A stretch of DNA of 64,000 bases from the NCBI RefSeq assembly GCF_901709675.1, contig NC_051090.1, positions 2,477,342-2,541,341 of the forward strand, in the 5' to 3' direction. The position numbers and the translations under genes were made by a program. Positions 1 through 18,938 of this stretch are shown here, piece after piece; positions within the stretch are counted from its first letter, which is position 1; the number at the start of each line of letters is the position of its first letter. The DNA is from Syngnathus acus. Its lineage: Eukaryota > Chordata > Actinopteri > Syngnathiformes > Syngnathidae. The notes beneath the pieces were generated by a model, which saw nothing but the letters and a program-made list of their open reading frames with translations, had not been told where the DNA came from and searched no databases.

Positions 1-6192
<6,192 letters not shown>

Positions 6193-8279
6193 ATGGGGTG
6201 CTTTTATTCGAAAAAATCCAAGCGGAAGTCGTCGGAAAAAGAAGAACCGACAACGACGACGCTGGAAACTACGACGACCAGCAACGCTGTTCCCCTTGGC
6301 AACAACACAGACGAGGCGGCACCGAAACAGTACAGCTGGGACAAGAGAGAAAAGGTTCTCCACGCTTTCTCATTTTCTATTCTTGCAATATACACCATTT
6401 TTTACGCTTAAAAAGTTGACACACGTCACGTGTCATGACAGCCTACCTGAAGTGTCGCTGTGGTGACGTTGACGTGTAAGCGTGTGACTTTTTGCAAATG
6501 GCGAATGACTCGATTCGAAGCGTACTAGCGTCAAAATTGGACACATTTGAGTTTTACCTGTCTGCGGTAGCATGTTGATGCTCTCATGTGAATTCTAATC
6601 TTAGCCACCAGATTTGGACTTTCACATTCGAGCCATCGGCCTCGCACCGTCTCTCGCTCACTTCGTGGAACTAAATTTAACACTAACTCTAAAACCATTA
6701 TGGGATTAGAAAATGCACCTCGTGTAACCGCATTTAATCTAACCTACAGTTCAACTTCCGGGTTGATGATTGCTCTTAAATTGTATAAGTAACAATTTAT
6801 TACTGCGCTACTGTGTATTCATTGTATTTGCAAAACATGCAGTTTCTCACACGTGAGATTAATAAAGTTCCTCTTATCTTATCTTATCTTATTTTATCAT
6901 TAAATCACAATTATTATAAATCCTCCAGCCCTTTTATTTGCCTTTGCCCAGGTGGACCCCAAAGACTACATGCTTACAGGCCTCAAAGACGTGACAGCGG
7001 GTCGCCTCCCCGGGAAGCTGAACGGTCAACAGTTTGTCATCCAGGACTGCCACAACTGCGACATCTACGTGTTCGACCACGCGGCGGCCGTCACCATCGA
7101 CGACTGCGTTAACTGTCGCATCGTGCTGGGCCCGGTCAAGGGCAGCGTCTTCTTTCGGGACTGCAAGGATATCCGCTGCGTGCTGGCATGCCAGCAGTTC
7201 CGTACGCGGGACTGCAAAAAAATGGAGGTGCTGTTAAATCTGGACTCTGACCTATTTTTTTTTTTCATAGAAACTAACAACATGTCGCCACAGGTGTTCC
7301 TGTGCTGCGCCACGCAGCCCATCATCGAGTCATCCACGGGTATGAAGTTTGGCTGCTTCCAGTACTACTACCCCGAGCTGGCCTTCCACTTCAAGGACGC
7401 CGGTCTGAGCATCTTCAACAACAACTGGAGCAACGTACACGACTTCACGCCCGTGGCCGGCGAGACCAACTGGAGCCTGCTGCCCGAAAGCGCCGCCGTG
7501 CTGGAGTCGGTGCCGGCCCCCAGCGCCGACTCTGACTTTAAGGCGGTCCGCATCTCGGCGGACGTGTCGCGCAGCATCGTGCCGCTGACCAAAGGAGGCC
7601 GGCGTAAGGATAGCGAAGAGTCCTGTCTGTTTGTGTTCTTTGCCGGAGAGTACACCACCGCCAATGCACGCAAAATGATCGACGAGGTGAGAGGTGGCTC
7701 AAAAAAGACGTGCATGTTTGTTCCTTTCTTCCTTCCCCTGCTCATCCTAACACTGGCCCTCTCCAATCAGGTGACTGCCAAAGATTTCGTGCTGATCCAG
7801 ACCAAAGAGGTGTCGATGCGGCCCGAAGACGTTAAGCGTGTGTTCCAGAACAACGCCGAGGATCTCGTGGAGTCGATCAGCAAAGGTCGCTCACTGCAAT
7901 CAAGCGTTTACTTCAAAGGGCCACGTTGAATTTTTAAACCAGATGGCCGGGCGACGTCAAGGGTTCAAATGTGCACATGAAATGGTTTTCACTACTTTTT
8001 TCCTTTGTTATTGCAAAGGTCCCGTCATCGCTCTGGAGCTGAATGGTGACGGCGTTGTGGAAGCCTGCAAGAACATAGCCAGCGAGGTGTTTGCCGGCAC
8101 TAAGGTCAGCACCTTTTTCTCATCACTGCAATTATAATTTACTGGCCGATTTAATGTGATGGTATAAAATGTAATACCCCTTCCCCCCGCCACAGTTTTT
8201 TGTCTCAGACAACAAGAACACATCATCTCGTGACGTGGACAACTTCTTCAATTTTGCCGACATGCAAATGGGCTTGTGA
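6193..8279 (+). CDS. rp2: rp2, XRP2 protein (ARL3 GTPase-activating protein)
   Basis: Exons: 6193-6354, 6952-7227, 7294-7686, 7771-7885, 8019-8104, 8196-8279; 371 residues (human 350). XRP2 is a tubulin-cofactor-C-related GAP for ARL3 that helps traffic lipidated proteins to cilia and photoreceptor outer segments. The start MGC carries the Gly2 myristoylation and Cys3 palmitoylation sites. The C-CAP/TBCC beta-helix spans roughly residues 55-210; Arg138 in QQFR aligns with the human arginine finger Arg118, and Glu158 with Glu138. The nucleoside-diphosphate-kinase-like domain ends in [10 protein letters not shown]. The intron at 7228-7293 splits what is a single large exon in human RP2; both it and the intron at 7687-7770 are stop-free multiples of three, so a naive reading runs straight through. 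The poly(A) signal is at 9238-9243. Confidence 0.95.
6355..6951 (+). other. rp2 intron 1 with CTTAT repeat
   Basis: A 597 bp first intron. Near its 3' end is a short CTTAT/ATCTT repeat at about 6871-6895, preceded by AATAAAGTTC, a combination often left at the 3' end of fish retroposons (inference). A TCACGTG E-box lies near 6428. Confidence 0.5.
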
Positions 8280-8319
8280 GGCGTCAGGCCGACATGCAAA
8301 TGGTCTTGTGAGGCGTCAG
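8256..8319 (+). repeat. 32-bp tandem duplication across the rp2 stop codon
   Basis: Units 8256-8287 and 8288-8319 differ at one base. Each contains the last codons of rp2 (ADMQM-G/V-L) and a TGA. Translation ends in the first copy, so the second is a 3'UTR echo of the C-terminus. Confidence 0.95.
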
Positions 8320-9250
8320 GTCTGTACATATTTGGATGCAGCTTTGTTTGGGTGCACTGCTCCAATCTATGTGGGCCACACACCATCCAGACCTACTGCT
8401 GCTTTCATAACAAAACCTCAAGCTGGAATGTTTGACCTGACGAAGGAGCTTTGAATGTATGGCGCGGCCGCCCGATCATGTTATTTACACAATCAATGCA
8501 AATGGAAATTCACCCTCATGCTGTCTGCATTTTTTTTTTTACCACTTGCTGTTTGTTAGCTGCTGCCATTAGAAGTGGCAGAAGTACTCACATGGTGTAC
8601 ATATGTAGAAGTGCACACACTTGTATATCAAAAAAAAAAAAACCTGGAAAAATAATAATCGATTTAACCCCTTAAGGAAACAAAACCACACTCTGAAATG
8701 CACTTTTGTTGGTTGCGACTTTCGGCGAGTGCTATCAGGCGTCACAACAATGAGTTCAAATTAATTGTGACTGCTGCTCTCTTGTTGACTCTCCCCACAA
8801 ATGTAGATTTTTGGTCTGAAATATTTAAGGTTGTCAGCCCAATTCGTTTTGGACGATATAGTATAGTAAGTATTTGTACTTGGTTACCTGACACTACTGG
8901 TCAACGTGTGCTTGGGTGTATATTTGTAATTTGTATTTATTTCTTAATGCTTGCTTCTGTCAAAATGTGAACGTGGAGCACGAGTGTTGGTTCTTTCACT
9001 GCCTGGAACATCGGGAGCACAAGAATGCCTCATATTTATGTATAAAGATTGTCACGCGTCTGTACGATACTTGAGTGTACGATGGAGCGCACCTTTACTA
9101 TAAATGAACGTGTATGCTGTATTTGTCGGCCATCATTTGAGCAGTCTTTTTTGTATAATGTGTTTTATATGCTTTGTTACATGATTTTGTATAGAGACCA
9201 ATTGATGTTTGATGCTGAATGTTTTTTTTTTTTTTTAAATAAAAGTTTAC
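8280..9250 (+). other. rp2 3'UTR
   Basis: AT-rich sequence without coding potential, ending at an AATAAA signal at 9238-9243. Confidence 0.6.
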
Positions 9251-11386
9251 ATTTGTGACATAGTTCATTTTTGTTCTTTAATCTTTAGTGTAGATTAGAA
9301 CAAATGCGTGGGAGTTGCTGACTTCCTCCGTGCCATGAATCACACTTGGCAGCTTTCACTTCCGACTAAAATTATTTCATGATATTAATTAGTCTAACCT
9401 GCACCTCAATCATCCAGATGGATTGAAGGGCCTGCAGTATTTGTTTTGACATAATAGTCAGTGGATATAACTTTTTTTTTTAACCCAAACTAATGTTTAA
9501 AAACAGTTCTTCAGTATTAAATGCAAAACTCATGACTTGTATTAGCGTTTTGAATTTGGGTCAATGAGTGTCTACCCGTCCCCGCGCCTAACACCAGTGT
9601 CCAAATCGAACGTACCCACGAGGTGGATTGAGGCGAAACCGGCAGAGTTTAGGACCCGGCGGGCCACGCGGTACAATAGCGCTGTTGTGCCGTGTTGGTG
9701 GGCCGACTGACTGCAAGCCCGGGAGCAGAATCCCCCCACAAAAAAAACCCTCAATTTAAAATATTACCACGCACAAATACTTATCATTTTGTGGCTATAC
9801 ACTGCATTTGACGTTGGACGGCGTACGGATGGGATAAAGCGGACCTAGCAACGCTTAGATTTGAAGGTAAAATGGTGGGAACGTGAACAATATTCCCCGT
9901 GTGTTTCCTGGCTCGGAGTGCCGTGGATGCTTGCTCTTAAAGCCAGGCCGTCCTTTTGTTGACGAGGCGTTTTGATAGATTTAATCCCCTTGAACGATTG
10001 CCTCGTCGCTTGGTCACACAGGGCGGGTAAACCCGACGTTTACCCCCCACCTTGTCCCTCGTTTTAAAGGCTCCTGTGTAAGGAAGTGACATGTCGGCGC
10101 GCTGGTGGTGGCGCCCATGTTTGATTTGGCCCTCGTCGTCTCCCGCTTCCTACGCGTCGACTGGAGTTGGCGCCAAAGCTCTGTTAAAGGCTTTATTTAT
10201 GACCTATTTATTTCCGACCACCATGTCGGGGGGTAAAATGAATGCTACGCTTGGAGTCTAAAAGCCAACGCGACACGCATGGCGCAACGTAAACAAAGCC
10301 CGTCGCATTTTGCTCATTGTTTCCGAGCTTTTTAACAGCGGGTTCCCATTATTGTGGCGTCACATCCGGCAACCCCTCCCCCTCCGTCTGGTTAGCTTCT
10401 TTGCTAGTTTGTTGCCCCCCCTTTCACGTGCTAGATTTAGTTTAGGTACTAATATGAAGCAGAGGTAGCACAAATAGTCATTCTCTGTACTTGTACTACT
10501 TCAGATAATTGTGTTAAAAGAAAAGTTGTGATTAAATTTAGAGCAACTCAATAGTTACAAAACATACAAACAAAAGACAACAGAATAATTTATGGTATTT
10601 AAAAATAAAGTAAATAAGTAGTTTACTAAACTTACTTTACTTACTTTTTTAAAGTTCTGACTCTGGAATGTTAACTCGATAAATTAGACAGTTTAAAAAC
10701 AGAGTTCCCCATTTCCTGATGTTTGCATTATTGCCTTTACCAGAAAGCACTTATAAATAAACAATATAAAACCGGCTGATGGGGTACTTCATCTTGTTAA
10801 AATGTCTACTTGGCCCTTGTACGCCTCCATTTTTCTGTATGCGGCCCTCGGAGGAAAACATTTGTACACCTATCCTTGAGATTGTCATGTTGGCATTGTC
10901 TTAAAATGTCGGCATTGTTGTGGACACCCCTCATGTCGACAGCAGGTGTTGTCAAGTGCTCTCTAGCTCGTTCTCCTCATTTCCATTTAAAAATAGCTTG
11001 CGGAACAACTAAGGGTCGATCGACTGTGTGCAGTTTGCATGTTCTTATCGTCAGTTAGTCTGGGATCGGTGTCGCGATAGCTGAGATGAAAGTGCCATAG
11101 AAAATAGCTGAATGTTTGTGTGCGTAGCACGAACATAAATGACCACGTCCACCCTCTCATGGGGAATGTCAGGCATGTCCACGTTGTTTAAACAACCCTT
11201 TTGCTCCACTGACACACTCGTGCGTCATGGGAAAAGCGATGATAGCCAGAGAAGCCCAAACGAAACATACTGGCTGACCACGATACACAAAATGTCAATT
11301 TCCAACTCAAGGCTAATTTGTCCGAGTGTAAACAATGTGTCTGAAGGCTTTGTGCGGCGTTCGTCTTGTCTGCAGGATGTGACAGG
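9251..11386. other. rp2-jade3 interval, probably the jade3 promoter and 5' exons
   Basis: About 2.1 kb without a conserved reading frame. The stretch from about 9570 to 10440 is CpG-rich compared with its flanks and could hold the jade3 promoter and a non-coding first exon; AGATTTGAAG|GTAAAA near 9868 is one possible donor. The first coding exon carries a short leader after TCTGCAG at 11371-11375, a possible acceptor. Confidence 0.4.
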
Positions 11387-14300
11387 ATGAAGCGTCTCAG
11401 GACCTCCAGCAGCAGCGACACTTCTGACAATGAAAGTGAGTCCTCGCTCAACACTACCCGATGACAAAATGGCGGCATTTGGGTGCATATAGCTGAATGC
11501 CGTGTGCCATCCAGGTCCCTCAACCTCCTTCTGCTCCAACAAGTATGGCAGCAAACCGGGCACCCCTGCCTCCGACCCGAAGAAACCGGCTGAAGTAAGT
11601 CTCCCTGCCGCGGTGGTTAACACTCGGGCCTACCCTGACTTTGGACGTGTCTCGCAGGTGTTCCGAAAAGACCTGATAAGCGCCATGAAGCTGCCGGACT
11701 CGCACCACGTCCCGCCGGAGGAGTACTACCTGCTGGCCGACACCTGGAAGCAGGAATGGGAGAAAGGAGTTCAGGTTCTGGCAAGCCCGGACACCATCCC
11801 GCAAGCGTCTGTCAGGTACGTGTGACGGCGTGGTAGAAAGAAAAGTAAACAAAGTCATTAACAGTTGTGGTCGTTTTTTATGTTCAGGATCATTGCGGAG
11901 AAATCCAAGGAGATTCTGTACGGACACCAGAAGAAGTACATCCAGTGCTCCGGGCAGGACCCCGTGGAGCCCGGTTACGTCAACATCAAGGAGCTGGCGG
12001 AGGCCATGTGCCGCTACGACTTGGACGACGTTGACATCTACTGGCTGCACACGTTAAACACCCAGCTGCTCTGCATGGGTGAGCCACAAAGCTCAAAACG
12101 GTGCCACATGTCATTTCGGCCTGCACTTTACAGCTTCCCTCACGTGCGGCATACAGGCGAGGAGCCGGTGGACGAGCTGACGATGGAGCGCGCCATGGAG
12201 GCGCTGGAGGGCCAGTGCCACGACAACATGAGGCACGCCATAGAGACGGTGGAGGGCCTGGGGATCGAGTACGATGAGGACGTGGTGTGCGACGTGTGCC
12301 GCTCGCCCGACAGCGAGGAAGGCAACGACATGGTTTTCTGCGACAAGTGTAACATCTGCGTGCACCAGGTAGGTTGTCCCGACTCAAAAATCATGAACTC
12401 GCAATGTAGCAGATGTGTCAAGAGGACGTACTTTTTCTTTACTCCCCAGGCATGTTACGGGATCGTCAAAGTGCCCGTCGGGAATTGGCTGTGCCGCACG
12501 TGCGTGCTGGGAATCGACCCGCAGTGCCTGCTGTGCCCCAAAAAGGGCGGGGCCATGAAGGCGACACGCGCCGGCACCAAGTGGGCGCATGTCAGCTGCG
12601 CCCTGTGGATCCCTGAGGTAAAATTAAAAAGGAAAAATCTCCCCTCTGAGATTTCCGACTCACAGTCTGTCCCTGCACTGCACGCAGGTCAGCATCGCGT
12701 GCCCTGAAAGGATGGAGCCCATCACTAAAGTGTCCCACATCCCACCCAGCCGCTGGTCGCTCATCTGCAGCGTGTGCAAAATCAAGACGGGCGCGTGCAT
12801 CCAGGTGAGGATGCCAGCGATCACGATAACATTAACTTGATTTCAAGCATGAGGTGCTACTTGACCCTCCCCACAGTGCTCGGTGAAGAACTGCACCACG
12901 CCCTTCCACGTGACGTGCGCCTTCGAGCACAGCCTGGAGATGAAGACTATCCTGGACGAGGGCGACGAGGTCAAGTTCAAGTCGTACTGCCTCAAGCACA
13001 GCAAGCCTAAAGCAGCTGGCGAGGTGGGCCTGAGCCCGGCGCGCGCCAAGCCTCCGGCGCCGCCCTCCGACCCGACCAAGGTGGGCCTGCGGGCGCAGCG
13101 GCTGCAAGAACTGGAGGAGGAGTTCTACGCGCTGGTGCGGCCGGACGAGGTGTCGCGGGCTCTAGGGCTCTCGTCGCGTCTGGTGGATTTTGTCTACCAG
13201 TACTGGAAGCTGAAGAGGAAGAGCAACTTCAACAAGGCCCTGCTGGCGCCCAAGGAAGATGAGGAGAACCTGGTTCTGCAGCCGCACCAGGATAGCATCC
13301 ACACGCGCATGCGCATGTTCATGCACCTGCGACAGGACCTGGAGAGGGTCAGTGCCATTTTTGCCACCTTAACTCAATTGAAGGTGTTTTCAAATTGTGC
13401 TCAAGTGATGTGTTGTCGGTTTAGGTGAGGAACTTGTGCTACATGGTGAGCCGGCGGGAGAAGCTCAAGCTGCTGCAAAGCAAAGCCCAGGAGCAAATGT
13501 TCAACCTGCACGTCACCCTCATGAGCCAGGAGACCTCTGCTGGTGAGCCGCCCTTTGCTCAGAGTCTTTTTAGTCCCTTTCACACATCTACCGCTAATTT
13601 TTGGTGTTTCCAAAGGCCTTGCTGCATCCTTCCCGGTGGAGAGTGTTCTGTTCCGGCCTCCTCCGAGGATCACGCTGAAGCTGAAAATGCCCAAAGCCTC
13701 CAGCATGGGAAACTCCTACACCGCGTCCAAATCGGCCAACGGGCCTCTGTGTCCGGACAACAGCGAGAACGTGTCTGGGCGCGCCAGCGAGGGTCTGGGC
13801 CAAGGCAAGCCTCAGCTGCACGGGCACGCCCGGCGAGAGGAGCGTGCCAACGGCAGGGTGGCGGGGAAGCCTCTAGCGGGCAAGCCCATGGCGGGTAAGC
13901 CTCTGGCTGACAAGCCACTGGCAGGGAAGCCGCTGGCAGGGAAGCCGCTGGCCCTGCATTCCGCATTGCACGGCCACTCATCCAACGGCAAAGCAGAGCA
14001 AGAGCGCACCTCCAAAAATGGCCTCTTGATCGGGCAGAAAGACAGCTCGTGTCAGACACCCGGCGAGCCCGACATACCAAAGCAACCGCTGGACAAAGGT
14101 GCTTTTGGTAAGTCTGCCATGGAGCACTTTGGCAGGTCCTTCAAAGAGGCCACCATGAACTTGGTAAGGACCACTGAGGACATGCGGGCCTCGGACAAGC
14201 TCGCCCGCAAAGAGAAACTGTGGCCCAAGGCAGTGTCGGCCAACAACGCGCTTTTGTACCACGACAGCGACGGCTACTGCCCCGACCTGGAGCTCAGTGA

Positions 14301-14451
14301 CTCGGAACCCGAGGCCAAGGGGAGGCACCGGCGCCAGGGCGGTCCGCTCCCGCCGGATGTCGCCCGGAGGGGGCGTGGTAGCAGCCAGAAGGGCGGCAGT
14401 GGGCGCGGGAGACAGTCGCTAGGCGCAACCTCACACTGCGTACAAAGGTGA
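11387..14451 (+). CDS. jade3: jade3 (PHF16), PHD-finger subunit of HBO1 histone acetyltransferase complexes
   Basis: Exons: 11387-11435, 11515-11594, 11658-11815, 11888-12078, 12157-12368, 12450-12617, 12688-12804, 12877-13347, 13425-13542, 13616-14451; 799 residues. JADE proteins scaffold KAT7/ING4-5/MEAF6 and direct acetylation of H4 and H3 in the nucleus. The N-terminus has the Enhancer-of-polycomb-like region ([17 protein letters not shown]). The PHD finger begins near Cys204 ([20 protein letters not shown]), followed by an extended PHD from about residue 255 ([12 protein letters not shown]... SCALWIPE). The C-terminal [13 protein letters not shown] motif and the ending VQR match human JADE3. 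Oddities: six AGKPL repeats at residues 604-633, and stop-free in-frame introns at 12079-12156 and 12369-12449. The poly(A) signal is at 14709-14714. Confidence 0.95.
13861..13950 (+). repeat. Six 15-bp coding repeats (AGKPL) in jade3
   Basis: Six in-frame copies of GCG-GGN-AAG-CCN-CTN encode AGKPL-type pentapeptides (one GKPM, one DKPL). Human JADE3 has a single GKPL at the matching place before the ALHG motif. Confidence 0.9.
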
Positions 14452-17362
14452 CGACAGACTGTCCGGCTGCACTCGTTGTGCGAAAATACGAGATTAGCGT
14501 GCTAACCGATTAGCACCACGTTTGTAAGTAGCACAACTTTTTACTGAACAGCTCACTACAATCCATTCCTCATCGCACAGCTGGATGTACAGTGTTCTGA
14601 CCAACGGACCAAAAATATCAAGACAAAATGAGAACACCCACCAGGACTCCAGCTGATGATGTCACTAAGCCACACCCCTCAAAATTACAGTGTTTTCCCT
14701 GCAGCCTGAATAAATGAATCTCATTTCTTGGCGGCAAGATGGCACCAAAGCAATACTTTCATATTAAAGCATTGGCCATAACAGAAAAAGAGCAAGCGGG
14801 TGAAAATTTCAGTCCTTTAACAAATAGGTGGGGGAGAACACTGTTAATAATGGCGGCCAAAAATGAACACATTTTTAATTTCTACTGTATTTTGTTTTCT
14901 TTATATAAACAAAAAAGTTGCCTTGAAAAACTCTTGAACTAGAAGTAGTTCATAAAATGGATGGATAGAATTGTTGCCAAGATGTTAATGAGGATGTCAA
15001 TCCAAATTTTTCTTTACAATGTTTTATGCACCCCCTGTGAGATGAATCACAGCATTTGGATACATTTTGTGTTTTTGGAAGATGAAATCCACCTATTTTT
15101 ATTCATCTTGCGAGGCAGCCATTTTGGCACTTGTTAGAAAATGACATTAAAAACGACTATTTTACAGCAAGTGACAAAATGGCCGCCACCTGGGATGGAT
15201 GAAAAATGGGGTGTATTTTGCTGCTAAATTCCAAAAGCACAATATCAATTGGATTATCATGTATAGGTTTGTGGGGGTCGTTTAAACAATTGCAAAGAAA
15301 ATATTTGTGTTGAGTTCCTCTTTAATGTGTGTCGTCAACAACGGACACTAAATTCTGTCGCATTTGCTGCCTTCACTTTTCTTTTCTCATCCCTGATTTA
15401 ATAAAGAAGCAAATCAAGACTGTCTTGTGCATGAAATATTCTTTTTTTAAAAAAATATGCTCCATTTAAAGAGTAGGGGAATTTTGAAATGTTTAGAATA
15501 GACCTAAATGTAAATAGTGTAAAAAAGATTTAAAATTGATTTAACTTCAAAAATTGCTGTTAGGATACAATATAATTATTTCATTATCTTAGTTTTGTGT
15601 TTGTGTGAAATAAATACCAGCAATATAATCGAGGTTGTGCTGATACACGGATATAACGATAGGGGGCAGTATTTACCACAGCTTACATTCGAACCGAATG
15701 ACACGCCTGCTACCTTAAAAGGTTCTGCATGAAGAAAGACTATTTAGAAGACTTGCATCAAACTTAACTAGGAGTTGGCACACACCTAACAATTTCAATT
15801 CCTTCTGATTAACTCCAAATAAAGTTCAGATGTTCTAGTAGGCTACTTTTTGCCACTAAATGCTTTTGAGGGGAAGTCAACAAGTCCCATTTACTTACTG
15901 GTAATATTGTTACAATGGTAATGTTAGCAGTAAATACATTTCATAACGAAATAACCTGTTGACTTGTCACAGGTCAAACGTTTGTTTTGAAACCCGTTTA
16001 GCAACTCCTTTTGTTAGTAACCGTGTACCTAGTGGCTATCCTAAGAGTCTCGATAAAGTCATAACCTGTTTTTTTGCATGTCGTCATAATGGACGCTGAG
16101 CTTCAATGTCATGCCCGAGACAAATGTGAGTTGATATGCTGGGAACTACAAACATTGTTTTCATTTACAGGAATGTGAAAGCGGCTTCTGATGCTACCTC
16201 CAAAATTTAATAAGTCTGCGAATGATGTATGGGATCCCAAAGAGTCGAATGAAACTGGATTCAATAACAAAAGGCACATAACATGGATAACATATAAACA
16301 AGTGGTAGCAGCAAAAAGACTTTACAAAATAGCAATACCAAAATTAAAGTCCTTTCAGAATATTCTGAAGTTACATTAATATCTGTTGATTTTTTTTAAT
16401 TTTTTTTAATTTGGCCTTTATTGCATCAATTCTAAGAACAAAAGCACCGTAATGTCTTCTTGTGCACAACAAAGGACACTTTGTTAACTTTTAGAGAGTT
16501 ATTCTTTAGGGAAAGGAATAAAGACTATTTTTGCTAAGAAGGCCCCTCATAAAGACACTTTTAGCACGATAGCAGATGAAGGCCTAAACCGGGCGGGCCA
16601 ATTAAATAGCAGGGGTGGAGGTGGACTTCTGTGAATCCTGACAAGCAGACGTGCAGGTGCCGTGTTAAGCGAGTGAAGACGCTGCAGCCACATCCGAACA
16701 ACCAAAAGCCATGGGAGCGGCTCTCTGCGCGACTACGGAGGTAATAGTACCAAGTTAGGTGCTTAAAGTAGACATTGCTTACATTTGGTCGCATTTTTGG
16801 TGTAAGCGTGCCCAAAAAGAAGACAGTTTGTAGTGAATGAAATGACAAAAGGCGCACGAAAACAGGAATATAAGGAAATTCCTATGGCCCCTGAAGTCAA
16901 CACTCACTTTAGTAAAATTTAGTTACTTCATATTGCTTTTTTAATTTGATACACTAAAATAGCACGCACGTCATCATAGTTTGCAAACGCCACTTTCAAT
17001 AATAACTTTAATCAATTTAGCACGCTACGAAGAAATAGCAAGTTAACGACGCCGTCATTGAGCGTTAAAAGTCTCCGACGTTTCCTGGTCGCTCCGCGAT
17101 GCGCGAGATACATGAGGTGCATTCAAATGCAGTCGGAAATTTACACACTTTCTATCCACCGATTTTTTTCTCACTTTTTCGTTGTATATTAATTAATCTA
17201 TATTAATTAATGATCTACTGTTATCCACGTCCTAAACAAGAGGAGTAGCCCACTTAAAAGCACTGAATATGAAGACATTGTGGAACCTCCAGTAAACAGC
17301 CGGGGCTCGAACATGCCTTTATCACATTTAATCTATAATATTTCCTATGCGGATGTTTTTAC
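14452..17362. other. jade3 3'UTR and intergenic sequence
   Basis: The jade3 poly(A) signal lies at 14709-14714. The next kilobase has several YY1-like ATGGCGGC/GCCATTTT motifs (for example 14733, 14852, 15117, 15176). Beyond that the sequence is AT-rich with no convincing gene. The last 300 bp should include the promoter of the next gene. Confidence 0.5.
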
Positions 17363-18938
17363 ATGGAGCCGAGAAGCGAGAGGCGTGTGTCTCAAGTTCA
17401 GACTCGAGCTCAAGTTCGTATGGACAGCTGGATGAGTCACATGCCGCCAGCCCTGCAGGACATCCCGCTCAACCTCTTGGCCATTCCAGGTAGGCCACCT
17501 GCACACTCGAGTGTTCATCAGCCTTGACACACACTTGGAGTGTTTCCCTTGTCTGTGCAGGCAGCCACAATGCAATCACGTACAACCTGGATAAACAAGG
17601 CAAATCTGCCGTCGACCCGAGCCAGCCTGACTTGCTGAAGAAGGCGGACAAATACACCAGCGGCCTCATTCGACCCTTAATGCACAAGTGGTGTGAAACG
17701 CAGGTATGATCATCAGCATAAGAAAAACCACATTGAAGTGGCCCTCAGACTCCACAAGGGGGCGCAAATTCTACATTTATTTTCCTGAGGTGCATTTTTT
17801 AACGTGTGTTGCAGAATCTCACGGTGACACAACAGCTGAACAGCGGCATCCGCTATTGCGACCTCCGAATCGGGCGCAGGCCCAAGGACAACTCGTCCAA
17901 CCTCTACTTCTACCACGGCTTATACAGCAAAGTTACAGTGGAGGTACGCCACTACCAGGCAGGCACGTGGCACAACAGCTGACTGCTTTCATTTTTTGCT
18001 CCTTGAAAGTGGTCTCATTTGCTATTTGTGGCAGAGTAAATCAAAACGACTTGTGTTCTCTGGACAGGCGATTCTGCTGGAGATTCGCAAGTGGTTGGAC
18101 AACCACCCTAACGAGGTGGTCATCCTGTCCTTCAGCCACTTTTTGGACATCGACAACAACCGACACATGCGGCTGGTCAACACTATCCGAAAAATCTTCT
18201 CAGGCAAACTCTGTCCCAGAACGGTACTCCCTTGATAACTATTCACGGTTATGGATTAGCTTTTCAAGTCGACGTGCAAGGAGAAAACTGCTCTTGTCAC
18301 GGTTTTGCATTTCAGGAAATGCCAACACTTCGGAAGATGTGGCAGTCAGGCCAACAGGTGATCGTGTCGTACGAAGAGTCCGCCATTGTTAACCGCAATA
18401 CTGACTTTTGGCCACACATTCCGTACTGGTGGGCCAACAAGGTCAAGGCACGGGACCTGATTAAGAGCTTAGAGAAGCACAAGAGCGGTGGCAGACCGAG
18501 TAAGTGCCACAGAATCCACCGACAAGTGGACATTAGTTACACATTACTTTTTTCTGTGATTCAAGGTTGGTGTGGCACTAAACTTTACCTCCACTGTTGA
18601 CCACTAGACGGCAGTATATACATTTATTTTGAAAAAAGTACAGCACAGCCTAGTACAAGTTCTAAAGTTGCTGAATACGATTTTTCAAAAAATTTGTTTC
18701 AGGAGGTTTTTTTGCCGCTGGGATCAACTTGACAGTAGACCTGCCGTACATCACCAAGCATCTGCACAAATCTCTGAAAGACCTGGTGAAGACCTCCAAC
18801 CCAGCGGTGCTTGCGTGGGTCAAGCAGCAGAGGCCCGGCAACCATCAGCGCGGGATCAACATCGTGGCGGCGGATTTTGTCGGCGACGGCCGCTTTGCGC
18901 AAACCGTCGTGTTGCTTAATCGCAAACTACTGAATTAG
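17363..18938 (+). CDS. plcxd1-like gene A, PI-PLC X domain protein (upstream tandem copy)
   Basis: Exons: 17363-17489, 17561-17703, 17815-17943, 18068-18223, 18316-18499, 18703-18938; 324 residues, about the length of human PLCXD1. The family carries the X (catalytic) half of phosphoinositide phospholipase C without PH, EF or C2 domains. The catalytic-site motif AIPGSHN puts His45 after Gly-Ser; DLRIGRRP, HPNEVVILSFSHF, IPYWWANKVKA and NIVAADFVG follow in family order. Exon lengths 129, 156 and 184 equal those of copy B, so the two genes are tandem duplicates, although their proteins have clearly diverged. The ATG at 17363 is the only one in frame near the domain. The poly(A) signal is at 19029-19034. 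Confidence 0.85.

Noticed and set aside
7228-7293. Reading rp2 straight through as one 325-codon exon
   Set aside because: The inserted residues break the conserved [12 protein letters not shown] match to human RP2, and good GT-AG sites flank the segment.
13594-14328. Long minus-strand and shifted-frame open readings over jade3 exon 10
   Set aside because: They are shadows of GC-rich coding sequence on the plus strand, with no domain similarity.
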